Assembly (NCBI GenBank): GCA_016793925.1
Contig: JAEULH010000035.1
Span: forward strand, 1 to 64,000
Origin: Rhodospirillales bacterium
Lineage (GTDB): Bacteria > Pseudomonadota > Alphaproteobacteria > Rhodospirillales > Defluviicoccaceae
Length of the DNA stretch: 64,000 nucleotides
Reading direction: 5' to 3'
The first letter of the stretch is position 1. Every line of letters starts with the position of its first letter. The translations under genes were made by a program, and so were the position numbers. Below are positions 8,587 to 19,019 of the stretch, piece after piece. The notes beneath the pieces are model-generated. The model worked only from the letters and a program-made list of their open reading frames with translations. It did not search any database and was not told where the DNA came from.

Positions 8587-9726
8587 ATGGCCGCTGCGCG
8601 TGCGACCGCCCTGAACAGCCTGCTTGCCGAGCGCATCGGCGCGCCGCTGCGCGCGCTGCTGGGTTGGTGGCTGGGCGAGTTGCGGGCCATGGTGCCGGCG
8701 CCCCTGCTCCGGCTCTTTCGGGCCCGCACGGACCTCGTCCTGTTCGACGTGGGCGAGCACGCGGTCCTTTTGCGCCGCGTCCGCGCGCAAGGTGAGGTCG
8801 ACATCGGCCGCATCGATCTCGACCACACCGATGCAGCAGGTCGTCGGGCCCAGTTCGAGGCGCTCGCCGGCCAGCTCGGCGGCGCCAAGAAGCAGGTGAT
8901 CGTTCGCTTGCCGCCGGACAGGGTGCTTCGCAAGGTGCTGGATCTGCCCGCTGCGGCGCGGGAGAACCTGGGCGAGATCCTGACCTTCGAGATGGATCGG
9001 ACGACGCCGTTCGCGCCCGAAGAGGTCTATTTCACGTACCGGATCGTCGATATCGCGCGGCAGACGAAGCGCCTGAGCGTGGAGCTGTTGATCCTGCCGA
9101 GAATGAGCGCCGACCCGGCGCTTGAGATGGTCAGGTCATGGGGGCTGCATGTCGACCGGCTGGAGGTGCAGACCAGGGGCGCACGAGCCGGAGCGGAGCC
9201 CGGCGCCGTCGTCGACTTCCTGCCGGCGGCGAGGGATGCGCGGTCGCTGCCGCGGCGACGGCCGCTGACGGCGCTGCTGGCCGTCGCGGCGCTCGCGCTG
9301 CTTGTCACGGCCCTGTATCTGCCCTTGCACGGTCAGGCTCAGGTCATCGAGACCCTGCGCGCGGACGTTGCCAGCGCCAGGCAGAAGGCCGACGCCGCCC
9401 GGCGACAACGGGAGGCGCGCGAACAGGCGATCAGCCAAAGCAACTTTATCATTCAGCGCAAGTTGCGCCGCCCGGCGTTCGTCGACATCCTCGACGAGTT
9501 GACGACACTGCTGCCCGACAAGACCTGGCTGATCCGCGTTCGCTACTACGGGGACGAGCTTCAGGCCTTCGGCAACTCTCCCACAGCCTCTGCGCTCGTC
9601 GGCCTCCTCGAGGACTCGCCGATGTTCACCAACACCCAGTTCCGCGCGCCGGTGACGCGCGATCCGCGCCTCGGCGTCGAGCGCTTCCACATCGGCACCC
9701 GCGTCGCCGACCGGGGGGAGCCATGA
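8587..9726 (+). CDS. gspL: Type II secretion protein GspL (PilM/PilN-like)
   Basis: 379 residues. An N-terminal cytoplasmic actin-like domain (about 50-200, with LVLFDVGEHAVLLRRV and LGEILTFEMDRTTPFAPEEV) is followed by one membrane helix (LTALLAVAALALLVTALYLPL, about 222-242), a coiled-coil and a periplasmic PilN-type ferredoxin-like domain (VDILDELTTLLPDKTWLIRV). GspL links the GspE ATPase to the inner membrane and pairs with GspM. The stop overlaps the gspM ATG (ATGA), as expected for partners made in fixed ratio. The fold assignment rests on segment order and context. Confidence 0.87.
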   Translation: MAAARATALNSLLAERIGAPLRALLGWWLGELRAMVPAPLLRLFRARTDLVLFDVGEHAVLLRRVRAQGEVDIGRIDLDHTDAAGRRAQFEALAGQLGGAKKQVIVRLPPDRVLRKVLDLPAAARENLGEILTFEMDRTTPFAPEEVYFTYRIVDIARQTKRLSVELLILPRMSADPALEMVRSWGLHVDRLEVQTRGARAGAEPGAVVDFLPAARDARSLPRRRPLTALLAVAALALLVTALYLPLHGQAQVIETLRADVASARQKADAARRQREAREQAISQSNFIIQRKLRRPAFVDILDELTTLLPDKTWLIRVRYYGDELQAFGNSPTASALVGLLEDSPMFTNTQFRAPVTRDPRLGVERFHIGTRVADRGEP

Positions 9727-10313
9727 ACGCCCGGATCTCCCCGCGCCTGAGCCGCCTGCTGGCGTTGGCCGTCCTCGTCTTCCTCCTCGTCGTGCCGTAC
9801 ATGGCGATCGTTCGGCCGTACCTCGACGCGCTGGACGCCAACCGCGACGCGATCGGCGAGCAGGCGGCGCTCCGCGATCGCTATGTCGGGCTCGCCGCTG
9901 GCGACGCGGCGAGCGACACGGAGGCGGCCGATGCCGGCGACGAGCCGAGCGACGAGGGCGGCGGCGAGAGCGCCTATCTCGAGGGCGCCAGTGAGGCGCT
10001 GGTTGCGGCCGACCTGCAAAACCGGGTCAAAACCGTGGTTCAGGACAATGGCGGCGTTCTCAACAGCACGCAGATCCTGGAAACGACGTCCGAATCCGGC
10101 TTCCGCCGGCTCGCCGTGCGGGTGCGGATGAGCGCGAGCATGGACGCCCTTTACAAGGTCCTTTACGAGCTTGAGACGCAGCGGCCGTTCCTGTTCACCG
10201 ACAACATCGACATCAATGCGCGATCGGTGCGCATGCCCGATCGCAAGCGGGAATCGGTCGAACTCATCGTTTCGTTCGACCTGTTCGGCTTCATGCGCGC
10301 GGCCGGGTCATGA
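9723..10313 (+). CDS. gspM: Type II secretion protein GspM
   Basis: 196 residues. A short cytoplasmic N-terminus, one transmembrane helix (LLALAVLVFLLVVPYMAIV, about 12-30), a helical stretch and a periplasmic ferredoxin-like domain resembling the T2SSM_b subtype (NRVKTVVQDNGGVLNSTQIL; RLAVRVRMSASMDALYKVLYELE; LFTDNIDI). GspM is the inner-membrane partner of GspL. The start overlaps the gspL stop and its own stop overlaps the next start, so L-M-N are translationally coupled. Confidence 0.87.
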   Translation: MNARISPRLSRLLALAVLVFLLVVPYMAIVRPYLDALDANRDAIGEQAALRDRYVGLAAGDAASDTEAADAGDEPSDEGGGESAYLEGASEALVAADLQNRVKTVVQDNGGVLNSTQILETTSESGFRRLAVRVRMSASMDALYKVLYELETQRPFLFTDNIDINARSVRMPDRKRESVELIVSFDLFGFMRAAGS

Positions 10314-10981
10314 TCCGGGTGCTCCGCCAACTCACGAGCCTGCCGGGTCTGCTCGCTCTGGCGACGGTCGGGCTTGGCGTCACTGTCGCGGTGCAATTCA
10401 ACGACCCGCCCGAGGTTCCGGCGCCCGCCGCCGATGTCGAAGCGGCCGCTCCGGACGACGGTACCGGACAGAGCGAGGCCCAGCCGTTCGACCCGCGGCC
10501 GCTTGAGAGTTACGCCGGCATCGAGGCGCGGCCGCTGTTCATGCCGTCGCGCCGACCGCCGCCGCCCGAGGCGAGCGCGGCCGGCGGCGGGAGCGGCCAT
10601 GACACCCTCATGCTCGCCGGCGTCATCCTGACGAACAGCAAGCGGCTGGCAATGATCGAGACCAAACGCACGTCGGGCGTGGTTGTCGTGCGCGAGGGCC
10701 AGGTCGTGGAAGGCTGGAACGTCGACGAGATCGGTCCCGACCGGGTCGTCATCAGCCAGAACGACGAGGTGTTCGAACTGCTGCTCGACGACAAGCTGAA
10801 GGCGCCCCGCAAGGAGGTTCGCCGCACGCCGCGCACCCAACCTGAGCCGCGGCCCCAGCCCCAGCCGCAACAGCAGCCGCGGGCTCAGCCGGCCCCGTCC
10901 GCGCCTGCGGACGAAGGGCTGCCTCAGGACCGAGAGGGCGCGCCGGCGGAGGAGCCGGAGGATGCCGGTGCGGGCGGCTAA
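10310..10981 (+). CDS. gspN: Type II secretion protein of the XpsN / GspC-HR type
   Basis: 223 residues. One N-terminal membrane segment (LPGLLALATVGLGVTVAV, about 10-27), a linker and a homology-region-like domain (YAGIEARPLFMPSRRPP; LAGVILTNSKRLAMIE; VVREGQVVEGWNVDEIGPDRVVI), then a Pro/Gln-rich tail. This architecture matches XpsN-type proteins, which act in place of GspC to link the inner-membrane platform with the secretin in systems without a GspC. The order L-M-N supports the call. The start overlaps the gspM stop (ATGA). The name is by analogy with xpsN and not with the larger GspN of other systems. Confidence 0.75.
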   Translation: MIRVLRQLTSLPGLLALATVGLGVTVAVQFNDPPEVPAPAADVEAAAPDDGTGQSEAQPFDPRPLESYAGIEARPLFMPSRRPPPPEASAAGGGSGHDTLMLAGVILTNSKRLAMIETKRTSGVVVVREGQVVEGWNVDEIGPDRVVISQNDEVFELLLDDKLKAPRKEVRRTPRTQPEPRPQPQPQQQPRAQPAPSAPADEGLPQDREGAPAEEPEDAGAGG

Positions 10982-11774
10982 GCCAACATACCGGCGCAAA
11001 CTCGCCGTTGCCCTCATGCTTGGCGCGGCGTGCTTGAACGGCGGCGCTGCGTCGCCGGCTTCGGCGGATCCCGCCAGGGCCGCTGCGGCCGGGCCCGAAA
11101 CCGGGCAAGCGGCCGGCCGCGAGCCGGACCCGGGCGCGAGGTGCGAAGAGGCGGTGGCGCTGGCAGAGCGGGCCATGCGCATCCCCCGCGACCTGCTCGC
11201 AGCGATCGCGCGGGCCGAAAGCGGCCGGCCGGTGGCCGTCGATCGGGTTGCCGGACCCTGGCCGTGGACGGTGAACGCCGAGGGCCACGGCTTGTTCTTC
11301 GACACCAAGGCCGAAGCCATGGAAAAAGCCGACGCCCTGCTCACTGCCGGCGTTCGCAACATCGATGTCGGCTGCGTGCAGATCAATCTCGCCTCCCATC
11401 CGGATGCGTTCCTCGACCTCGAGGAGGCGTTCGACCCTCTCGCCAATGCGACCTACGGCGCCGCCTACCTCAAGGCGCTGTTCATGGAGACCGGCTCGTG
11501 GCCCGAGGCGGTCGGCCGCTATCACTCGCCGACGCGCAGCCGCAATTCGGCCTATCGCGACAAGGTTCTCGATCTGTGGAACCGCGGGCGCGGTCGCCCG
11601 GTCCTGATCACCGGCGACGAGCAGCAGGCGCGCCGGCATCCGGCGCTCGGCGCGGCAGCCGGGACGGCGCGGCTGCCTGCGGTCGGCGTCGGTGCGCCAT
11701 CGCCGCCTGCGGGCATCGGTGCGGATGCCGTCGACGAGCTCAGGAGCCGGCTGGAGGCGCTGGCGCCGCGGTAG
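10962..11774 (+). CDS. Lytic transglycosylase (SLT domain)
   Basis: 270 residues with an N-terminal export signal ([22 protein letters not shown]). The SLT fold is recognised from the catalytic Glu in ARAESG (E86), followed by [13 protein letters not shown] and [16 protein letters not shown]. The enzyme would cleave the glycan strands of peptidoglycan in the periplasm. It overlaps gspN by 20 bases, so it is likely co-transcribed with the T2SS genes and may open the wall for the pseudopilus or secretin. The 3' end overlaps the convergent ABC ATPase gene by 35 bases. Confidence 0.82.
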   Translation: MPVRAAKPTYRRKLAVALMLGAACLNGGAASPASADPARAAAAGPETGQAAGREPDPGARCEEAVALAERAMRIPRDLLAAIARAESGRPVAVDRVAGPWPWTVNAEGHGLFFDTKAEAMEKADALLTAGVRNIDVGCVQINLASHPDAFLDLEEAFDPLANATYGAAYLKALFMETGSWPEAVGRYHSPTRSRNSAYRDKVLDLWNRGRGRPVLITGDEQQARRHPALGAAAGTARLPAVGVGAPSPPAGIGADAVDELRSRLEALAPR

Positions 11775-12930
11775 ATCGCTCGGCGGCGGCGGCCGCATCG
11801 CCATCGTCGCCGCCCGCCGGGGTGGAGAGCGCGTTGCCGTCGGCGGCGAAGAGGTGACATGCGCCGACCGGGAACAGCGCCGTGACAGGCTGCCCGGGCT
11901 GCACATCCGGCGGCTCGCGGCTCGAGGCCGTCAGCGGGTGCGACTTGCCCTCGGCGTCCGCGGCCGTATTGAGGTAGACGTGGGTTTCGGCGCCGAGATG
12001 CTCGACGTGAGCGACGGTGGCGGCCAAAGCCGCGTCGCCGGAAGGGGCACCCTCACGCGCACCGAGGCGGATGCGCTCGGGTCTGAGCCCGACGCTGAGG
12101 TGCTCGCCCGCGCGGACGCCGGCCAGCGGCGACACACGGACCTCGCCGCCGCCCGCTATCGTCAGCAGCGTGACCTCACTGTCGCTTGCCGAGACCCGCG
12201 CCGGAAGGACGTTCATCGCCGGCGTGCCGATGAAGCCGGCGACGAACAGATTGCGCGGTCGGCGATAGAGCTCCAGGGGCGCGCCGACCTGCTCGATCCC
12301 GCCGTTGCGCATGACGACGATCGTCTGGGCCAGGGTCATCGCCTCGGTCTGGTCGTGGGTGACGTAGAGCATGGTCGCGCCGAGTTCGCGTTGCAGCCGG
12401 GCGATCTCCAGGCGCATGCCGACGCGCAGCGCCGCATCCAGGTTGGACAGCGGTTCGTCGAACAGGAACACCGCCGGCTCGCGAACCAGGGCGCGGCCCA
12501 TGGCGACCCGCTGGCGCTGGCCGCCCGACAGCGCGCGTGGCTTGCGCTCGAGCAGGTGCTCGATCTGCAGCATCCGCGCCGCCTCGGTGATGCGGGCGCG
12601 GATGGCGGCCTTGTCGTGGCGCGCCAGCCTCAGCCCGAAGGCCATGTTGTCGTAGACGCTCATGTGCGGGTAGAGCGCATAGGACTGGAAGACCATGGCG
12701 ATGCGGCGCGCCGCCGGCGGCAGACGGGTCACGTCGCGCCCGGCGATTTCGATGACGCCGCTCGTCGCCTCCTCCAGTCCGGCGACCAGGCGCAGCAGCG
12801 TCGACTTGCCGCAGCCCGACGGGCCGACGACAACGACCAGCGAGCCTTCGGCGATCTCAAGGTCGACGTCGCGCAGCACCTCGACCCCGCCGAAGCGCTT
12901 GGTGATCTTGCGAAGGCTGACCGCACCCAT
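11740..12930 (-). CDS. Sugar ABC transporter ATP-binding protein (UgpC/MalK type)
   Basis: 396 residues. Nucleotide-binding domain with Walker [10 protein letters not shown] (36-44), Q-loop [10 protein letters not shown] (81-90), signature LSGGQRQRV (134-142), Walker B VFLFDEP (154-160) and D-loop SNLD. A C-terminal TOBE/MalK-type regulatory domain (about 240-370) follows. It energises carbohydrate import. Its natural partners, two MalF/MalG-type permeases and a binding protein, lie on the same strand at 19980-23019, so transcription from that operon would run toward this gene across a 7-kb interruption. Very likely the fourth gene of a thuEFGK-like set; the sugar cannot be told from sequence. 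Confidence 0.9.
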   Translation of the reverse strand: MGAVSLRKITKRFGGVEVLRDVDLEIAEGSLVVVVGPSGCGKSTLLRLVAGLEEATSGVIEIAGRDVTRLPPAARRIAMVFQSYALYPHMSVYDNMAFGLRLARHDKAAIRARITEAARMLQIEHLLERKPRALSGGQRQRVAMGRALVREPAVFLFDEPLSNLDAALRVGMRLEIARLQRELGATMLYVTHDQTEAMTLAQTIVVMRNGGIEQVGAPLELYRRPRNLFVAGFIGTPAMNVLPARVSASDSEVTLLTIAGGGEVRVSPLAGVRAGEHLSVGLRPERIRLGAREGAPSGDAALAATVAHVEHLGAETHVYLNTAADAEGKSHPLTASSREPPDVQPGQPVTALFPVGACHLFAADGNALSTPAGGDDGDAAAAAERSTAAPAPPAGS

Positions 12931-13265
12931 GCGCGCGGCTAGGAAAGCCGTATTCGCAAAGCCTTAACCGCGTCGCCGCCGGCAGTGCTCCCACCCGCGT
13001 CGGTATCGTCGAGGCCCTTGCGGTTCTTCCCTTCGGGAACGGACGTGGTTCGCATCGGCGGTTCTCCGGAAGCGGTCATGGAAACCAGGATAGCTCGTTG
13101 ACCGCTTTCCTCAAAACACCCCGGTCGGCGTTGCCGAACCATGGCCCGATCGGCTTCGAGCAGGGGAGACTGAGTGATCCGCCGGACGCGGTTGCCGACG
13201 AGAGAGTTCTGTAAGCGATGGTCTGGCGCTTGCATGAAACGAGGCCTGCAACAGGGATCGGGCTC
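12931..13265. other. 335-base gap upstream of pyk
   Basis: No convincing gene. A minus-strand ORF of 38 codons (13055-12939, starting MRTTSVPEGKNRKG) has a GGAG nine bases before its ATG and ends just upstream of the ABC ATPase; it has no recognised family and is not called. The plus strand carries an alternative pyk start at 13218. The promoter for pyk and one for the ATPase gene may lie here, but no clear -35/-10 pair was found. Confidence 0.5.
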
Positions 13266-14729
13266 ATGCGGAGATTGAGACAGACAAAGATCGTTGCGAC
13301 CATAGGTCCCGCCAGCGGAACGGACGAGATGCTCGCGCACCTGTTCCAGGCCGGGGCGGACGTTTTCCGGTTCAATTTCAGCCATGGCACCCATGAGGAA
13401 CACGCTGCGCAACTGAAGCGCGTCCGGGCCCTGGAGGAGCGCGTCGGCCGTCCGATCGGGGTGCTCGCCGACCTGCAGGGGCCAAAGCTGCGCGTCGGCC
13501 GCTTTGCGAACTCCAAGGTCAGCCTCGAAACCGGCAATGCGTTCCGCCTGGACCTGTCCGAAGAACCGGGCTGCGTCGATCGGGTCCAATTGCCTCATCC
13601 CGAAATCTTCGAAGCGCTTCGTCCCGGCGCCAAGTTGCTGCTGGACGATGGCCGCCTCTGCCTCGGCGTCACCGCCTGTGGTCCGGATTTCGCGGACACA
13701 AAGGTTGTCACGGGCGGTACGCTCTCGAACAACAAGGGCGTCAACCTCCCCGACGTCGTGCTCGACGTTTCGCCCCTCACGGAAAAGGATCGGCGTGACC
13801 TTCGCTTTGCGCTGGAAATCGGCATCAGCCTCATCGCCCTGTCTTTCGTTCAGCGCCCCGAGGACGTCGAGGAAGCCCTCGGCCTGATCGATGGGCGGGC
13901 ACACCTGATCTCCAAGCTCGAAAAACCGTCGGCCATCGAGAAGCTCGAGGAAATCGTCGATTTGACCGACGGCGTTATGGTTGCCCGGGGCGACCTCGGT
14001 GTCGAACTCCCCCCGGAAATGGTGCCCGCCATCCAGAAGCGGATCATTCGCGCCTGCCGGCAGGCCGGCAAACCGGTGATCGTTGCCACGCAGATGCTGG
14101 ACTCGATGATCACCGCGCCGACACCGACACGGGCCGAGACCTCGGACGTGGCCAACGCCGTCTACGAGGGCGCCGACGCCGTGATGCTGTCGGGCGAAAC
14201 CGCCGTCGGGCAGCACCCCGTGGCGGCCGTGAGCATGATGGATCGGATCATCAAGCACAGCGAAAACGATCCAGCCTACCCGGATCTGTTGAACGCAGGT
14301 CAAGCCGTGCCGAGGCGAACGACGGCGGACACGATTACGGAATCGGCCAGTCGGGCGTCGGCCACGCTTCCGGCTGCCGCGATCGTCACGTTTACGATCT
14401 CAGGGGTGACCGCGCTCAGGGCATCGCGCCGGCGCCCGCTGGTTCCCATCCTCGTATTCACCCCAACCCTCTGGATCGCCCGCAACCTGTCAGGCGTGTG
14501 GGGCGTTCACACGATCCTGGCAGAGATGATGAACGACCACGTCGACATGGACGCGCTGGCGGTCAAGGTGGCCACGGAAGAGAACTTCGCGAAAAGCGGT
14601 GACCACCTTGTCATTACCGCGGGATTGCCCCTGCACATCCTGAGCCCCACCAATGTCATGCGACTTGTTCAAATCCAGCACGTCGAGACGGAACGCGTTG
14701 CGGAGGTGCCGGCGGACATACGGGTGTAG
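13266..14729 (+). CDS. pyk: Pyruvate kinase
   Basis: 487 residues. Converts phosphoenolpyruvate and ADP to pyruvate and ATP, the last step of glycolysis. Begins MRRLRQTKIVATIGPAS, the standard start of bacterial PK; an upstream ATG at 13218 would add 16 atypical residues. Visible motifs include FRFNFSHGTHEEH, LADLQGPKLRVG, ISKLEKPSAIEKLEEI (catalytic Lys), MVARGDLGVELP, and ATQMLDSMI with TRAETSDVANAVYEGADAVMLSGETA. The C-terminal regulatory domain is complete. It lies between the parts of the split sugar transporter operon, on the opposite strand, and is either part of the inserted segment or a catabolic companion of the transporter. Confidence 0.93.
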   Translation: MRRLRQTKIVATIGPASGTDEMLAHLFQAGADVFRFNFSHGTHEEHAAQLKRVRALEERVGRPIGVLADLQGPKLRVGRFANSKVSLETGNAFRLDLSEEPGCVDRVQLPHPEIFEALRPGAKLLLDDGRLCLGVTACGPDFADTKVVTGGTLSNNKGVNLPDVVLDVSPLTEKDRRDLRFALEIGISLIALSFVQRPEDVEEALGLIDGRAHLISKLEKPSAIEKLEEIVDLTDGVMVARGDLGVELPPEMVPAIQKRIIRACRQAGKPVIVATQMLDSMITAPTPTRAETSDVANAVYEGADAVMLSGETAVGQHPVAAVSMMDRIIKHSENDPAYPDLLNAGQAVPRRTTADTITESASRASATLPAAAIVTFTISGVTALRASRRRPLVPILVFTPTLWIARNLSGVWGVHTILAEMMNDHVDMDALAVKVATEENFAKSGDHLVITAGLPLHILSPTNVMRLVQIQHVETERVAEVPADIRV

Positions 14730-14878
14730 TTCCCCCGATGCCTTGACGTCCCCTCGGCGGCCTGATCTCGATCCTTTCGATCTCTTCGAGGGCAATCCCG
14801 TCCCCGGCCCTCACAGAGCTTCGTCGTCGCGGACTTGCATTCGGCGCGGCGTGACTTTGACGGTCGCGGGATGTGCCC

Positions 14879-14898
14879 GTCCCCCGATCATCGGGGAC
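14879..14898. terminator. Inverted repeat between convergent pyk and pptA-like genes
   Basis: GTCCCCCG and CGGGGAC flank a 5-base centre (one bulged C), between the 3' ends of the convergent pyk and tautomerase genes. It could serve as a bidirectional hairpin terminator. No T-run follows on either strand, so the call is tentative. Confidence 0.35.
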
Positions 14899-14945
14899 AG
14901 ATAGGGGCTCCCGCCATAGGTCGCCCGGCAGGCATCATCGAACCC

Positions 14946-15173
14946 TCACATTCTGTATCCCGGTTTATTGTAGAGAAGGTCTGGGTTGTCCAGAATATCC
15001 GGCTGATAGACCTTTTGCTTCCAATCGTCCGGTTCGATCTCTTCCATGGCAACGGATACCGACTCTTCTCCGTATCCGAGAACGTGCATGACGCTTTTCG
15101 CGATTTCGTCGGAAAGCTGTCGCTTCTGTTTCTCGGTTTTTCCCGGCCAGAGTTTGACGATGACATGCGGCAT
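14946..15173 (-). CDS. PptA-like tautomerase (4-oxalocrotonate tautomerase family)
   Basis: 75 residues, last gene of the redox cluster. Begins M-P-H-V, leaving the catalytic N-terminal Pro after Met removal, and ends NKPGYRM, very like the KKPGYSM end of E. coli PptA (YdcE). The middle ([21 protein letters not shown]) matches the same family. Members are small oligomeric keto-enol tautomerases; the substrate here is unknown. The gene starts 11 bases after the cupin stop, so the two are co-transcribed. The ATG at 15173 is chosen because it places Pro at position 2. Confidence 0.85.
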   Translation of the reverse strand: MPHVIVKLWPGKTEKQKRQLSDEIAKSVMHVLGYGEESVSVAMEEIEPDDWKQKVYQPDILDNPDLLYNKPGYRM

Positions 15174-15184
15174 CGCGGCCTCCT

Positions 15185-15583
15185 TTATTCGCCCAGGTAT
15201 TCCGCGTCGCTGACCTTCTCCATCCAATCGACGATCTTGCCGTCCAGAGCTTCCTGAACGGCGATATGGGTCATCGCGGTTGTCGCCGTCGCGCCGTGCC
15301 AGTGCCGATGTCCCGGCGGACACCAGACCACGTCGCCCGCGCGGATTTCCTGCCTGGGTTCGTCTCCGCATTGCGTCCAGCCGCAGCCGGCGGTGACGTA
15401 CAGCATCTGGCCAAGGGGGTGCGTGTGCCACGCGGTCCGCGCCCCCGGCTCGAAGGTGACGCTGGCGGCGCTGAACCTGGACGGCTCGGCAGGCTGGTGC
15501 AGGGGATCGATGCGCACGTTGCCGGTAAACCATTCCGCAGGGGCCTTGACGGAAGGCTCCGAGCCGTTTCGTTTAAGGATCAT
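15185..15583 (-). CDS. Small cupin, manganese-dependent hydroxynitrile lyase type
   Basis: 132 residues, a single cupin barrel. From the ATG at 15583 the putative metal ligands fall at H53, H55, Q59 and H94 (AWHTHPLGQ and GHRHWHG), the same numbers recalled for the (R)-selective hydroxynitrile lyase of Granulicella tundricola. Flanking sequence also fits that family ([46 protein letters not shown]). These proteins are often annotated as cupins near carboxymuconolactone decarboxylases; the physiological substrate is not known. Thirteen bases separate it from the upstream alcohol dehydrogenase, with AAAGG as ribosome-binding site. Confidence 0.85.
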   Translation of the reverse strand: MILKRNGSEPSVKAPAEWFTGNVRIDPLHQPAEPSRFSAASVTFEPGARTAWHTHPLGQMLYVTAGCGWTQCGDEPRQEIRAGDVVWCPPGHRHWHGATATTAMTHIAVQEALDGKIVDWMEKVSDAEYLGE

Positions 15584-15596
15584 GGCGATCAACCTT

Positions 15597-16658
15597 TCAC
15601 GATTCGAGCGAGGCCATATCGATGACGAAGCGGTATTTCACGTCGCCCTTGACGGTGCGGTCGTAGGCTTCGTTCACGTCCTTGATCGCGATCGTCTCGA
15701 TGTCGCAGGTGATGTTGTGCTCGCCGCAGAAATCGAGCATCTCCTGCGTCTCCGGCACGCCGCCGATCAATGAGCCGGCCATCGAGCGCCGCCGAAAGAT
15801 GAAGGGGATGCCGTTCACATTGGTCAGCGGTTCGACCGCTCCCACAACGACCATCGCGGCGTCGCGCTTCAGGAGCGCCATGTAGGGATCGACGTCGTGG
15901 CCGACGGGGATCGTGTTGAGCAGGAAGTCGAAGCTGTTCTGGGCCGCTTTCATGGCCGCGGCGTCCGTTGACAGCAGAACCTCATCGGCGCCGAGCTTTC
16001 TGGCGTCCTCGCCCTTGCTCGGCGAGGTGGTGATCATCACCACATGCGCGCCCATGGCATGGGCGAGCTTCACGCCCATGTGGCCGAGGCCGCCAAGGCC
16101 GATGACGCCGACCTTCTGTCCCGGCCCGACCTTCCAGTGGCGGAGGGGCGAATAGGTGGTGATCCCGGCACAGAGCAACGGTGCAGCGGCGGCAGGGTCG
16201 AGGTTGTCCGGGATGCGCAGGACGAAGCGCTCGTCGACCGTGATTTTGTCGGAATAGCCGCCAAAGGTCGTCTTGTGCGGCGTTCCGCCGATCTTGTCCT
16301 CGCCGCCATAGGTGCCGGTGAAGCCGTTCTCGCAATACTGCTCCAGCCCGTCTTCGCACGAGGCGCAGTGGCGGCAGCTATCGACCATGCAACCGACGCC
16401 GACCAGATCGCCCGCTTTGTAGGTGCTGACGTCCTTGCCGACGGCAGCCACGCGTCCGACGATTTCATGCCCTGGCGTGAACGGATACTGCGTTCCTCCC
16501 CATTCGTTGCGGGCGGAATGGATGTCCGAGTGGCAGATGCCGCAAAAAAGAATGTCGATCACGACATCCTGCGGTCGAGGCTCGCGGCGCTCGAACGTGA
16601 AAGGCGCAAGCTCGCTGGTTGGGGACTGGGTGGCGTAGCCATGAACGGCGATGGTCAT
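15597..16658 (-). CDS. Zinc NAD(P)-dependent alcohol dehydrogenase (YahK/CAD type)
   Basis: 353 residues, full length for the family. Catalytic zinc ligands in CGICHSD and the GHE of PGHEIVGRV; structural zinc Cys cluster [23 protein letters not shown]; Rossmann fingerprint [15 protein letters not shown] (about 180-195), preceding a [10 protein letters not shown] strand typical of NADP-preferring CAD/YahK enzymes. It would reduce aldehydes to alcohols. It starts 16 bases after the MFS pump stop, inside the LysR-divergent operon, so it probably detoxifies the same aldehyde-like compounds as the aldo-keto reductase encoded upstream. Confidence 0.9.
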   Translation of the reverse strand: MTIAVHGYATQSPTSELAPFTFERREPRPQDVVIDILFCGICHSDIHSARNEWGGTQYPFTPGHEIVGRVAAVGKDVSTYKAGDLVGVGCMVDSCRHCASCEDGLEQYCENGFTGTYGGEDKIGGTPHKTTFGGYSDKITVDERFVLRIPDNLDPAAAAPLLCAGITTYSPLRHWKVGPGQKVGVIGLGGLGHMGVKLAHAMGAHVVMITTSPSKGEDARKLGADEVLLSTDAAAMKAAQNSFDFLLNTIPVGHDVDPYMALLKRDAAMVVVGAVEPLTNVNGIPFIFRRRSMAGSLIGGVPETQEMLDFCGEHNITCDIETIAIKDVNEAYDRTVKGDVKYRFVIDMASLES

Positions 16659-16674
16659 TTTCTTCTCCGGGTGT

Positions 16675-17871
16675 TCAGGTTGAGACGATGCTGTTTTGAA
16701 GGGAGCGGGCGCACAGGAAGCTGCCGATGCCGGACAGGGCGATCACGGCGGCCATGGGCCATGGCGTGCCATCGGCAAAGACACCGACCAGGCCCGAGCC
16801 CAAAATCCCGCTGCCATACTGGATGGCGCCGACCAGGGCCGAGACCGCTCCGGCGCGATCGGGGAACCTTGCCAAAGCGCCCGCAATCGAGTTGGCGATG
16901 ATAAAGCCGGCCGAACCGATAAATATGAACAGGGGAAGGACAAGCCCGACGAGGCCCCCCCAGCCCTGGCGCACGGCAACAGCCAGGAGAATACCCGCCA
17001 GGGCCGCGAGGGCGGTTCCTCGCGTGAGCAAGGTTGTGCTTTGGATCCTTGGTATGAGTTTCGCATTGGCGAAGTTTGCCGCCATGATACCGACGATGCC
17101 GACGGCGAACAGCACGCCGTAGTACTGCGGCGGAACGTGATAGTACGTAATGTAGGCGAACGGTGTCCCGGCGATGTAGGCAAACAAGCCGGCGTAGAAG
17201 AAGGCACCGGCGCCCGTGTAGGCGAGCAGGCGCCGGTTGGTGAGAAGATCAAGATAGTCGATCAGCACGCGGCCGAGGGGCTCTCGCCTCCGACGCGGGT
17301 GCGGGAGCGTCTCCGGCAAGGTCGCCAACGCGACGAGGGTCAGCGTGCCTATGCCGACAAGCAGCCAGAAAATGGCGCGCCAGCCGGCGATGGCAAGAAC
17401 CTGGCCGCCGAGAAGCGGTCCCACGAGGGGAGCCGTGGCCATGATGGTCATGAGCGTGGACAGCATTTGCGCGGCACGTTCCTTCTCAAAAAGATCGCGC
17501 GTTATGGCGCGCGACAGAACGACCCCCGAGCAAGCGCCAACGGCCTGGACAACACGCCATCCGATCATCGACCAGACGCTGTTCGCGAGGACGCAACCCG
17601 CAGAGCCGATGATGAACAGAACGAGCCCGATGGCCACCGGCAGGCGGCGACCGTACCGGTCGCCGATTGGCCCCCAGAAGAGCTGGCCCACGCTGAAGCC
17701 GATCAGGTAGCCGGAAACCGTCCATTCGATCATCCCGGCGTCGGTCCTGAGCGACTCGCTGATAGCGGGCATGGCCGGCAAATACAGGTCGGTTGAGATC
17801 GAAGCAAACGCCATCAGCGTGCTGAGAATCGCAAGGACCTTCCAGCCATGATCGGTGGTGGTTGGATTCAT
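16675..17871 (-). CDS. MFS multidrug efflux pump (Bcr/CflA family)
   Basis: 398 residues and about 12 membrane helices, beginning MNPTTTDHGWKVLAILSTLM. Family features include TDLYLPAMPAISESL in helix 1, QLFWGPIGDRYGRRLPV (MFS motif A, loop 2-3), and VVLSRAITRDLFEKERAAQ. Bcr/CflA proteins export drugs by proton antiport. An upstream in-frame TTG (17937) would overlap the aldo-keto reductase, so the ATG at 17871 is preferred although its ribosome-binding site is weak. Second gene of the operon. Confidence 0.88.
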   Translation of the reverse strand: MNPTTTDHGWKVLAILSTLMAFASISTDLYLPAMPAISESLRTDAGMIEWTVSGYLIGFSVGQLFWGPIGDRYGRRLPVAIGLVLFIIGSAGCVLANSVWSMIGWRVVQAVGACSGVVLSRAITRDLFEKERAAQMLSTLMTIMATAPLVGPLLGGQVLAIAGWRAIFWLLVGIGTLTLVALATLPETLPHPRRRREPLGRVLIDYLDLLTNRRLLAYTGAGAFFYAGLFAYIAGTPFAYITYYHVPPQYYGVLFAVGIVGIMAANFANAKLIPRIQSTTLLTRGTALAALAGILLAVAVRQGWGGLVGLVLPLFIFIGSAGFIIANSIAGALARFPDRAGAVSALVGAIQYGSGILGSGLVGVFADGTPWPMAAVIALSGIGSFLCARSLQNSIVST

Positions 17872-17926
17872 GCGGATCTTGCTGCGGCCGGCTGCGGCGC
17901 TTCTGTCAAACGGCAATCCTTCCGTT

Positions 17927-19011
<1,085 letters not shown>

Positions 19012-19019
19012 GCTTCATA

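Noticed and set aside
12939..13055. 38-codon minus-strand ORF with a GGAG upstream of its ATG, just before the ABC ATPase gene
   Set aside because: No recognised family, very short and in a region of likely rearrangement; not enough support to call a gene.
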